NCBI GenBank assembly: GCA_004556545.1
Contig: SFGO01000096.1
Location: forward strand, 1-9,104
Length of the DNA: 9,104 bases
Source of the DNA: Clostridiales bacterium
GTDB lineage: Bacteria > Bacillota > Clostridia > Christensenellales > Aristaeellaceae
Reading direction: 5' to 3'
The notes under the pieces were generated by a model. The model searched no databases, was not told where the DNA came from, and saw only the letters and a list, made by a program, of their open reading frames with translations. This document shows, piece after piece, positions 1-5,502 of the stretch. How positions within the stretch are numbered: position 1 is the first letter of the stretch; each line of letters starts with the position of its first letter. The position numbers and the translations under genes are program-made.

Positions 1-150
1 CAGGCACCGTAGGGAAGCGGGTGCCCAGTGGGCACAACCGCCGCAGGCGGTTAGCGACCCGCAGGTGTGACACGAAACGAGCGGGGACTACGGCAGTAGC
101 CCCCGAGACGATTGAGTGACAGCAGTGCCTCCTGCACCTCCACTTTTTTG
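1..150. other. Hairpin-rich non-coding segment, left-truncated, identity unknown
   Basis: No credible gene is visible; the minus-strand reading frame here has no ribosome site and no family resemblance. The stretch is dense in inverted repeats. GGCACC (3-8) can pair with GGTGCC (19-24), and in competition GTGCCC (21-26) with GGGCAC (30-35). AACCGCC (36-42) pairs with GGCGGTT (46-52). GGGG-a-CTAC (83-91) pairs with GTAGCCCC (96-103) around a GGCA tetraloop, with one bulged A. GTGC (125-128) pairs with GCAC (134-137), followed at 144-149 by six T. This could be the 3' part of a structured RNA read on the plus strand or a REP-like intergenic repeat. I could not match it to tmRNA, RNase P RNA or SRP RNA. 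Confidence 0.35.
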
Positions 151-158
151 ACAGACTG

Positions 159-189
159 AGGGGACGCCGCGTTCACGGCGTCCCCTTTT
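159..189 (+). terminator. Strong rho-independent terminator
   Basis: AGGGGACGCCG (159-169) pairs perfectly over 11 bp with CGGCGTCCCCT (176-186) around a 6-base loop, and the T run continues to 189. The T tract lies on the plus strand, so it ends whatever is transcribed from the left edge, perhaps the structured segment at 1-150. On the minus strand the hairpin lies just past the MATE stop codon but has no T run behind it. It could slow readthrough there, but it is not a good terminator in that direction. Confidence 0.85.
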
Positions 190-199
190 GCTATGTTTT

Positions 200-1591
200 T
201 TACACCGGTTCCTCTATGCCGCTTTTCCGGATGCAGCGCTGGAGCCAGCCGCCTTTCCAATAGTAAAGGACGAAAACGATGGACGTGACCACCCACGTCA
301 GCGGATAACTGAACAGGACGCATTCCACCGTATTATGAGCGGGAACCACAAACCAGATCCACACGACCCGGAGCAGACAAATGCCGGTCAGATTGATGAT
401 GGTGGGGATCAGCGTGTCGCCTGCCCCGCGCACCGCGCCGGAAAGAACTTCGATCAGGATATAGGTGATGTAGCTGGGCACCAGCAGGCGCATCATGACC
501 AGACCGTATTCCAGCACCGTTTCATCGCTGGTGAACAGGACCAGAAACCCTCTGGCCCCCAGCATCAGCGTACCGCACAGCACCACTGTGGCGATCAGGG
601 ACAGAAGCAGGCAGACCCGCACGCTTTTGCGCATGCGGTCGTACTTGCCCGCACCGAAATTCTGGCCGGTAAAGGTGGTAATGGCGATGCCGAAGGCGCT
701 GATGATCATCCAGTACAGGTCGCTGAGTTTGCCGTAGGCCGTCCATGCGGCCAGTACGTCTGTGCCGAATATGTTCATGCTGGCCTGAATGATGATGTTG
801 GAGATGGAGTACAGCACCGACTGAAGCCCGGCGGGAAAACCGATCTGCAAAATGCGTTTGAGAATCGCACCGTGGAAGCGGATCTCCCGGGGCCGGAGCT
901 GATAGGACTGGTGGCTGCGGCACAGCGTAACGACCACCAGCACCGCGCTGAGCAGCTGGGACAGAATGGTGGCCAGCGCCGCGCCCGCAACGCCCATGCC
1001 CGCGCCCACCACCAGCAGCACGTCGGCCACAATGTTGAACAGGCAGCAGACGATCAGAAAATAGAGGGGACGCTGGGAATCGCCGATGGCGCGCAGAATG
1101 CCGGAACCGATGTTATAGATCAGCGAGGGCAGCATGCCCAGCGAAATAATCCGCGTGTAGGTGGATGCAAGATCCAGGATCTCCACCGGAGTGCCCATGG
1201 TGACCAGAAAGTTCGGCAGAAAGAAATAGCTCAGCAGGGTCATCAGCACGCCGCCGGCCAGCGAAAGCGCCGCCGCCGTGTGGACGGACGCGCTGACCTC
1301 GGCATTTTTGCGCGCCCCGTAATACTGGGAGATGATGACGCTTGCGCCGGAGGAAAGCCCCACGAAAAAACCCACCAGCAGATTGATCAGATTGCCGGTG
1401 GCGCCGCCCACGGCAGCCAGAGATTCCTTGCCGACAAATTTGCCCACGATAATGGCGTCGGCGGTGTTGTAAAGCTGCTGAAAGAACGTGCCCAGCAGAA
1501 TGGGAAAGAAAAACCGAAGCAGCTGTTTCCAGATCACGCCTTCCGTGATGCCGTTGCCGCCATCGTTCTGAAAAAGACGCCGTTGCTTCAT
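200..1591 (-). CDS. MATE-family multidrug/toxin efflux transporter
   Basis: A 463-residue integral membrane protein of the MATE family (MatE domains), which export cationic drugs, toxins or metabolites in exchange for Na+ or H+. The length and roughly twelve hydrophobic segments fit the family. The two homologous halves show: the first begins near residue 25 with FFFPILLGTFFQQLYNTAD and carries GILRAIGDSQRP; the second begins near residue 250 with QIGFPAGLQSVLYS and carries GAVRGAGDT, the matching loop motif. The start is the ATG complementary to 1589-1591, with an AAGGAGC ribosome site (complement of 1600-1606). It follows the metalloregulator gene by 34 bases with no terminator between, so the two are probably co-transcribed from the promoter at 2040-2068. 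The substrate cannot be told from sequence; a link to metal stress is inference from the neighbour. The family call is secure. Confidence 0.93.
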   Translation of the reverse strand: MKQRRLFQNDGGNGITEGVIWKQLLRFFFPILLGTFFQQLYNTADAIIVGKFVGKESLAAVGGATGNLINLLVGFFVGLSSGASVIISQYYGARKNAEVSASVHTAAALSLAGGVLMTLLSYFFLPNFLVTMGTPVEILDLASTYTRIISLGMLPSLIYNIGSGILRAIGDSQRPLYFLIVCCLFNIVADVLLVVGAGMGVAGAALATILSQLLSAVLVVVTLCRSHQSYQLRPREIRFHGAILKRILQIGFPAGLQSVLYSISNIIIQASMNIFGTDVLAAWTAYGKLSDLYWMIISAFGIAITTFTGQNFGAGKYDRMRKSVRVCLLLSLIATVVLCGTLMLGARGFLVLFTSDETVLEYGLVMMRLLVPSYITYILIEVLSGAVRGAGDTLIPTIINLTGICLLRVVWIWFVVPAHNTVECVLFSYPLTWVVTSIVFVLYYWKGGWLQRCIRKSGIEEPV

Positions 1592-1625
1592 TCGAATAAG
1601 CTCCTTGAAAAACGTTGGTCGCTCT

Positions 1626-2003
1626 TTAGTTTTTGCCTTCTTGGGAAGCCAGATGCCGGCGGATGGCCTCGAAGGTCTCGTCGGACAGGTCGTGCTCGAT
1701 CTTGCAGGCGTCCTGACGGGCTACTTCCTCCGAAACACCCAGCCCCTTGAGCATCTGGGTCAGGACGGTGTGGCGCAGATACATGCGGTCGGCGATGGCT
1801 TCTCCCATCGGGGTCAGGAACAGCAGGTTGTCGCCGTCCATCAGAATATAGCCGTTTTCCCGCAGCTTTTTCATGGCGACGCTGACGGAGGGCTTGGTGA
1901 CCCCCAGCGCGGCGGCCACGTCGATGGAGCGGGCATACCCTTTTTCTTTTTGCAGCATCAGGATCATTTCCAGATAATCCTCGCCGGATTCGTAAATCTT
2001 CAT
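1626..2003 (-). CDS. Metal-dependent transcriptional regulator, MntR/DtxR family
   Basis: A 125-residue, two-domain regulator: a winged-helix DNA-binding domain (about residues 7-65, recognition region VTKPSVSVAMKKL) and a helical metal-binding/dimerisation domain (about 68-120). Such proteins bind DNA when loaded with Mn(II) or Fe(II) and repress metal uptake or activate export. It lacks the SH3-like third domain of long DtxR/IdeR proteins, so it resembles MntR in size. Aligned by eye to MntR, the metal ligands are D9, E12, H78, E103 and H104, but the position of MntR E99 is C100, as in DtxR (C102). This mixed site leaves Mn against Fe preference open. The ATG complementary to 2001-2003 has an ideal AAGGAGG (complement of 2011-2017) seven bases upstream. 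It heads the unit with the MATE gene and has a clear promoter and a palindrome at its start site, suggesting self-regulation. Confidence 0.92.
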   Translation of the reverse strand: MKIYESGEDYLEMILMLQKEKGYARSIDVAAALGVTKPSVSVAMKKLRENGYILMDGDNLLFLTPMGEAIADRMYLRHTVLTQMLKGLGVSEEVARQDACKIEHDLSDETFEAIRRHLASQEGKN

Positions 2004-2023
2004 GGCCGTGCCTCCTTCATAAC

Positions 2024-2039
2024 GGGGATTGCATTCCCC
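2024..2039. promoter_or_regulatory. Palindromic operator candidate at the regulator's start site
   Basis: GGGGATTGCATTCCCC is a 16-base palindrome with seven of eight pairs intact (only T29/T34 of 2029/2034 mismatched). It sits directly downstream of the minus-strand -10 element, over the predicted transcription start, and upstream of the ribosome site. That is where a self-repressing regulator would bind. The sequence is unlike the classical DtxR or MntR boxes I know, so binding by the encoded protein is inference. Confidence 0.5.
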
Positions 2040-2068
2040 ATACTAGCACAAAGCCGGGGGGTTTTCAA
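2040..2068 (-). promoter_or_regulatory. Promoter of the regulator-MATE unit
   Basis: On the minus strand a -35 hexamer TTGAAA (complement of 2063-2068) lies exactly 17 bases from a -10 hexamer TAGTAT (complement of 2040-2045). The bases TGC directly upstream of the -10 make it an extended -10. This is the best sigma-70-type promoter in the window. Its -35 hexamer is also the only candidate -35 of the divergent radC promoter. Confidence 0.8.
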
Positions 2069-2091
2069 GCCTTCCCGCTTTATGGTATACT
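2063..2091 (+). promoter_or_regulatory. radC operon promoter (extended -10)
   Basis: The -10 hexamer TATACT at 2086-2091 is preceded by TATGG, giving a TRTGN extended -10. At 17 bases spacing the -35 position holds TTTCAA (2063-2068), a weak match that is the reverse complement of the divergent promoter's TTGAAA. Transcription would start near 2098, about 35 bases before the radC ATG. Confidence 0.7.
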
Positions 2092-2104
2092 GAATGAATA
2101 CCAT
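2082..2104. promoter_or_regulatory. Inverted repeat over the radC -10 and start site
   Basis: ATGGTAT (2082-2088) and ATACCAT (2098-2104) are perfect 7-base arms separated by nine bases. One arm overlaps the extended -10 and the other the predicted start of transcription. It could be an operator or a 5' RNA end effect. It does not look like a Firmicutes LexA box, so there is no sign of SOS control. Confidence 0.35.
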
Positions 2105-2133
2105 GGACACCAAAGCGTGGGAGGGAGAAGATC

Positions 2134-2913
2134 ATGGCCGGAGCGCATGACGGGCACCGCAGCCGGATGCGGGAAAGGTTCCGCAGAGAGGGCCTGAACG
2201 GCTTTGCCGACCACGAAGCGCTGGAGCTGATGCTGTTTTACGCCATCCCCCAGCGCAATGTCAATCCGCTGGCCCACGCGTTGCTGGAGCGTTTCGGCAG
2301 CTTTCATGCGGTGCTGGAAGCGCCGGAGGAGGAACTGTGCCGGGTAGAGGGCGTGGGCGAGTATGCCGCGTCGCTGCTCCGCCTGTTCGCCGCCGTAGGC
2401 CGCCGCATGGAGGAAAGCCGCGCCGGACAGCGGGAAAAGCTGCGCAACCGCATGGAAGCGCAGGAACACTGCCGCAGGCTGCTGGCAGGCCGCCGTCAGG
2501 AAGCGTTCTATGTGGTCTGTCTGGATGGGCAGATGCAGGTATTGGCCGACGTGCAGATCGCCACCGGCTCTTTGAGCGAGGTAGCCGCCTATCCGCGGCT
2601 GGTGGCGGAGGCGGTGCTGCGGCACAACGCTCATTCGGTGGTGCTGTGCCACAATCATCCCGGCGGCAGCGCCGTACCTTCCCAGAGCGACCTGGACATG
2701 ACGGCGGAACTGGCGGCGCTGCTGGCCAGTCTGGAAGTGGCGCTGGCGGATCATATCATCGTGGCCGATGGGGAAACCTTCAGCCTGTACGCCAGCGGAC
2801 TGATCCGGCGGGAGTACCATGACGGTCATGCGGTGGTCAGCGTGGCCAGTTCCGCCGGGGAGACCCGCATTGCCGACAAGCTCCGAAAAAAGGATGGAAA
2901 GCTGAAATCATGA
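2134..2913 (+). CDS. radC: RadC family protein (JAB1/MPN-type metalloprotease fold)
   Basis: A 259-residue RadC homologue. The N-terminal part (about 25-90) is the helical UPF0758/helix-hairpin-helix region, with the hairpin around RVEGVGEYAASLL. The C-terminal part (about 108-228) is the JAB/MPN domain with the metal motif H173-N-H175-P-G-G and D186, spaced exactly as H-x-H-x10-D. The usual HNHPSGD is HNHPGGS here, leaving the metal ligands intact. Despite the historical name, a DNA-repair role is not established; the family is a putative Zn metallohydrolase linked to DNA processing. The ATG at 2134 follows GGGAGG (2119-2124). About 30 residues follow the JAB domain, a little longer than many homologues. 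The stop overlaps the next start as ATGA (2910-2913), so translation is probably coupled. Confidence 0.93.
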   Translation: MAGAHDGHRSRMRERFRREGLNGFADHEALELMLFYAIPQRNVNPLAHALLERFGSFHAVLEAPEEELCRVEGVGEYAASLLRLFAAVGRRMEESRAGQREKLRNRMEAQEHCRRLLAGRRQEAFYVVCLDGQMQVLADVQIATGSLSEVAAYPRLVAEAVLRHNAHSVVLCHNHPGGSAVPSQSDLDMTAELAALLASLEVALADHIIVADGETFSLYASGLIRREYHDGHAVVSVASSAGETRIADKLRKKDGKLKS

Positions 2914-3533
2914 CGCGAAAGAAACCCGGAAAAACATGGAAAAAGGTCTGGAAAATTCTGGTCGGCCTGCTGGCTTTGGGCGTGCTGTGCTACGCCGGGA
3001 TGGTGGGCTGGATCTATGTGCAGGAGGTCAGCGTGCCGCAGCCGAAGGATTATGACAGCATTATCGTGCTGGGAGCGCAGGTGTTGCCCAGCGGGGAGCC
3101 GTCCATGCAGCTGCGCTGGCGCATGGACGCGGCCCGGCAGGTGTACGACGCGCACCCCTGCTATATGGTAGTTACCGGCGGCAAGGCCGGGAAGGAGCCG
3201 GAGGCCGAGGGCGACGTGATGCGCCGCCTGTTTATCGAGGAAGGCGTGCCGGAGAAAAGGGTCATCAGCGACCCGCTGAGCGCCGATACCCGGCAGAATT
3301 TGCAGAACGCATGGGCCATCCTGCAGGAGCTGGGATGCAGCCGCCCGGTGGTGGTCACCAGCGATTATCACCTGCCCCGGGCCCTGCGGCTGATGCGGGA
3401 CATGGGCATGGACGCGCAGGGCGTGGGAAGCCCCTGCCGCCCGGGCGCGCGCTATTTTCTGAAAAATCATCTCAGGGAGGTGCTGGCATGGGGGAAATAC
3501 TGGGCCGTGCGGTATCTGGGGCTGAAGCTGTGA
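2910..3533 (+). CDS. YdcF/SanA-type DUF218 membrane-anchored protein
   Basis: A 207-residue protein with a basic N-terminus and one membrane segment at about residues 14-36, then an extracytoplasmic DUF218 domain. Family landmarks are YDSIIVLGAQVLPSGEPS (48-65), VVTGGKAGKEPEAEGDVM (87-104), SADTRQNLQNA (124-134) and VTSDYHLPRAL (149-159); conserved polar residues include E98/E100, T127, N130, S151, H154 and R157. Members such as SanA, ElyC and YdcF are tied to envelope integrity or lipid-carrier metabolism, but the reaction is not settled. The fold suggests a nucleotide or sugar-phosphate ligand. The start overlaps the radC stop and has only a weak purine-rich site inside radC, consistent with coupling. 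The end overlaps rsmG by 46 bases if rsmG starts at 3488. Confidence 0.88.
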   Translation: MTRKKPGKTWKKVWKILVGLLALGVLCYAGMVGWIYVQEVSVPQPKDYDSIIVLGAQVLPSGEPSMQLRWRMDAARQVYDAHPCYMVVTGGKAGKEPEAEGDVMRRLFIEEGVPEKRVISDPLSADTRQNLQNAWAILQELGCSRPVVVTSDYHLPRALRLMRDMGMDAQGVGSPCRPGARYFLKNHLREVLAWGKYWAVRYLGLKL

Positions 3534-4321
3534 GCCGGGAGCAGTGGCCGGAACGGCTGAAAGCCGGGCTGGATGCGCTGGGCATTGCCTATGATCCCGC
3601 TGCGCCGGAACGGCTGGCCCGTTATCACCAGCTTCTGACGGAGTGGAATCAGGTGATGAACCTGACGGGAGACACGGATTTCGAAACGTCGCTGACACGT
3701 CATTATCTGGATTCACTGGCTCCGCTGGGAATCAGCGGACTGTTTCCCGAGAAGGCCAGCCTGATCGACGTGGGCACCGGCGCGGGCTTTCCCGGCCTGC
3801 CGCTGGCCATCGCCCGGCCCGATCTGGACGTGGTGCTGATGGACTCCCTTCAGAAGCGGCTGAATTTTCTGGACGCGGTGGTGAAGGAGCTGGGCCTTTC
3901 CAATGTGCGGCTGTGCCATGCCCGGGCAGAGGACGGCGGACGGGATCCCCGCTGGCGGGAAACCTTTGATCTGGCCGTGGCCCGGGGCGTGGCGGCGCTG
4001 CCGGTGCTGGCGGAGCTGCTGCTGCCCTTTGTACGGGTAGGGGGAAAAGCGGTCTGCTATAAAGGCCCTGCCGCCGAGGAAGAGTGGGACGCGGGCCAGC
4101 GGGCTGCCCGGCTGTTGGGCGGCGGCAAGCTGGAACGGACGCCCATCGTTCTGCCGGGGCAGGAGGACTGGGAGCATTGCGTGATCGCCCTGCCCAAAGA
4201 AGCAAAAACCGTTCGACAGTATCCCCGAAAAGCCGGCACGCCGGGACGGGAGCCGCTGGGACAGAACGGCGGGAGGAAGCAGGAAGCCCGGAATGGGAAA
4301 AGCGCCCCTTCCGAACGGTGA
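3488..4321 (+). CDS. rsmG: 16S rRNA (guanine-527 N7)-methyltransferase RsmG (GidB)
   Basis: RsmG uses S-adenosylmethionine to methylate N7 of G527 in the 530 loop of 16S rRNA; its loss gives low-level streptomycin resistance in several bacteria. The frame shows the family order: YHQLLTEWNQVMNLTGDTD (46-64), RHYLDSL (71-77), the SAM-binding loop DVGTGAGFPGLPLAI (94-108), acidic D119 ending the next strand, and VARGVAALPVL (164-174), then a C-terminal QYPRKAGTPGREPLG signature. The protein is 277 residues from ATG 3488, against about 240 usual. The extra length is some 15 residues at the N-terminus and a Lys/Arg/Glu-rich tail of about 20 after the signature. ATG 3488 has a strong AGGGAGG (3474-3480). 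GTG 3530 fits homologues better and overlaps the ydcF stop as GTGA. The function is secure, the start is not. Confidence 0.93.
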   Translation: MGEILGRAVSGAEAVSREQWPERLKAGLDALGIAYDPAAPERLARYHQLLTEWNQVMNLTGDTDFETSLTRHYLDSLAPLGISGLFPEKASLIDVGTGAGFPGLPLAIARPDLDVVLMDSLQKRLNFLDAVVKELGLSNVRLCHARAEDGGRDPRWRETFDLAVARGVAALPVLAELLLPFVRVGGKAVCYKGPAAEEEWDAGQRAARLLGGGKLERTPIVLPGQEDWEHCVIALPKEAKTVRQYPRKAGTPGREPLGQNGGRKQEARNGKSAPSER

Positions 4322-4622
4322 GCAAAACGCCGAATCCTTGTCCTGCAAGGCTTTTCCGGCCAAATGCTTTTCATAGCCCAACCTGTTTTTCATCGATTTT
4401 CAGGAGAGATCTCGCTGGCAGGGATCTCTCTTTTCTTTTTTCTTTTGCCGCTGCTGTCGAAAACAGGGGAACGATTCCCGGCCTCAGGCGGCAGGAAAAG
4501 CCTTCCGGACAGGGAAATACACAGGCATGGACGCGTTCCGTGGGCTTCGCAGGTCATGGGGGAGGGCCTGCGGGGATCGTGGGGCGCGTTCATGTCTTTG
4601 TCAGAAGAAAGGAGCGAGCGGA
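4322..4622. other. 301-base intergenic region between rsmG and the parB-like gene
   Basis: After the rsmG stop there is a small hairpin, CCTTG (4336-4340) with CAAGG (4346-4350), followed by CTTTTCC; it could be a weak first terminator. The main terminator is at 4404-4446. From 4447 to 4607 I see no gene and no convincing promoter, only a 6-bp inverted repeat, CGCAGG (4548-4553) with CCTGCG (4567-4572). The parB-like gene must be served by a promoter in this stretch that I cannot identify, or by readthrough. Confidence 0.6.
4404..4446 (+). terminator. Rho-independent terminator of the radC-ydcF-rsmG operon
   Basis: GAGAGATC (4404-4411) pairs perfectly with GATCTCTC (4423-4430) across an 11-base loop. 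A long pyrimidine run follows at 4431-4446, nearly all T. It lies 83 bases after the rsmG stop and separates that operon from the parB-like gene. Confidence 0.85.
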
Positions 4623-5375
4623 ATGCAGCCGATTGCCGAGCAGATCCGCTGGGTGCCTCTCAGCGATATACGGGAAACCGACGCGCCGGAACCCCGCGGA
4701 GAAAACAGTGCCGTTCAGGTGGAGGCCGAACCGGACGGACGCTATACATTGGTGGCGGGACAGGAGCAGCTGCAGCGCCTTCGGGAGGAGGGCAGCTGCT
4801 ACGTGGCGGCGGTCATCAGTCCCGGCGTTCCGCTGGAAGAACGGCTTTCCGATTTTGTGGACCGACTGGCCAGAGGAAGGCTTCATTATCTGGACGAGGC
4901 CGAGCAGTACCGCAGCTTCATCCGTCAGGACGGCATGACCACGCAGCAGCTTTCCCAGCGGACGGGCCGCTCTGTCCAGACGGTGCGGCGCAAGATCCGC
5001 CTGCTCAATCTGGGGGAGGAGGTCTGCGCCCTGCTGCGGCATTATGATCTGAGCGAATCCATCGGCGAGGCCCTGCTGCGGATGCCGGGCCAGCAGGGCA
5101 GGCTGCGGGTGCTGCGCCATGTGGTGGAGCTGGGGCTGGACACCAAAGGCACGGAAACGCTGGTGGACGGCGAGCTGGCCCGGATGCCGCTGCCCATGAC
5201 CTCCGGCCGCCGCATGAAGCCCCTGATGCGGGATTATCGATTGTATCTGAACGCCATTCGGGAAATCGTGGAGCAGATGCAGGACGCGGGCCTTTCAGCC
5301 GATATGCGGGTGAATACGGGCCGTGCGGCGGTGGACGTGCGCATTTCCATTCCGATTTTCACGGGCCGTAAGTAA
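4623..5375 (+). CDS. ParB/Noc-like nucleoid protein with degenerate CTP-binding motifs
   Basis: A 250-residue ParB-family protein. In order: an N-terminal ParB domain beginning IRWVPLSDIRE (8-18), equivalent to the usual IPxxxIRPNPxQPR segment; YTLVAG (41-46); a segment LHYLDEAEQY (87-96) typical of clostridial ParB/Noc proteins; a helix-turn-helix at about 105-130 (TTQQLSQRTGRSVQTVRRKIRLL); and a C-terminal dimerisation-like region (200-245, MKPLMRDYRLYLNAIREIVE). Location next to rsmG matches noc of Bacillus. The GERRxRA box that binds CTP reads GQEQLQR here, and ENxxR reads DRxxR, so CTP-driven clamp closure is doubtful. The Noc membrane-targeting N-terminal helix is absent, and no parA/soj is adjacent. 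ATG 4623 is chosen for AAAGGAG (4608-4614); upstream in-frame starts give a non-homologous extension. It may be a site-specific DNA-binding protein that lost clamp function. Confidence 0.82.
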   Translation: MQPIAEQIRWVPLSDIRETDAPEPRGENSAVQVEAEPDGRYTLVAGQEQLQRLREEGSCYVAAVISPGVPLEERLSDFVDRLARGRLHYLDEAEQYRSFIRQDGMTTQQLSQRTGRSVQTVRRKIRLLNLGEEVCALLRHYDLSESIGEALLRMPGQQGRLRVLRHVVELGLDTKGTETLVDGELARMPLPMTSGRRMKPLMRDYRLYLNAIREIVEQMQDAGLSADMRVNTGRAAVDVRISIPIFTGRK

Positions 5376-5401
5376 CAAGATAAAAGGAAAAAGACCGGAA
5401 A

Positions 5402-5430
5402 TTCCCTTTTCAGTCGATTTGTGTTATACT
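5402..5430 (+). promoter_or_regulatory. Promoter of the LUD-domain gene (extended -10)
   Basis: TATACT at 5425-5430 is preceded by TGTGT, giving a TRTGN extended -10. The -35 position at 17 bases spacing (5402-5407, TTCCCT) is poor, as expected when the extended -10 carries recognition. Transcription should start near 5437. An inverted repeat, CCCTTTTCAG (5404-5413) against CTGAAAGGG (5429-5437, one base unpaired), brackets the -10 and could be an operator. Confidence 0.68.
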
Positions 5431-5435
5431 GAAAG

Positions 5436-5453
5436 GGATTCCCTTTGGAATCC
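5436..5453 (+). promoter_or_regulatory. Hairpin at the predicted 5' end of the LUD mRNA
   Basis: GGATTCC (5436-5442) pairs perfectly with GGAATCC (5447-5453) around a CTTT loop. The predicted start of transcription is at its first bases, so the mRNA would begin with a stem-loop. Such 5' stem-loops can protect mRNA from decay. As DNA it could instead be an operator half of the larger palindromic cluster at 5401-5453. The role is inferred. Confidence 0.4.
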
Positions 5454-5502
5454 ATCGAAAACGGATGAACCCGTCATTTGATTCGGTCGGGAGGTACGGA
5501 AC

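Noticed and set aside
1..150. 3' end of tmRNA or RNase P RNA
   Set aside because: The CTCCAC before T6 recalls a tmRNA tail, but no tRNA-like T arm or tag frame is present, and the conserved RNase P blocks are absent.
188..1750. 520-codon plus-strand open frame antisense to the MATE gene
   Set aside because: It is rich in His, Gln and Asp with no family resemblance, mirrors the codon bias of a clear membrane protein on the other strand, and has no ribosome site.
2134..2913. SOS control of radC
   Set aside because: No GAAC-n4-GTTC LexA box of the Firmicutes type is visible in the promoter region.
4512..4519. Noc binding site (GGGAAATA) upstream of the parB-like gene
   Set aside because: Only half of the TATTTCCCGGGAAATA palindrome is present; an eight-base match is expected by chance. 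No parS-like TGTTTCACGTGAAACA was seen either.
4527..4622. 32-residue N-terminal extension of the parB-like protein from ATG 4527
   Set aside because: The extension has no ParB similarity and no ribosome site, whereas ATG 4623 has a good one and starts next to the ParB domain.
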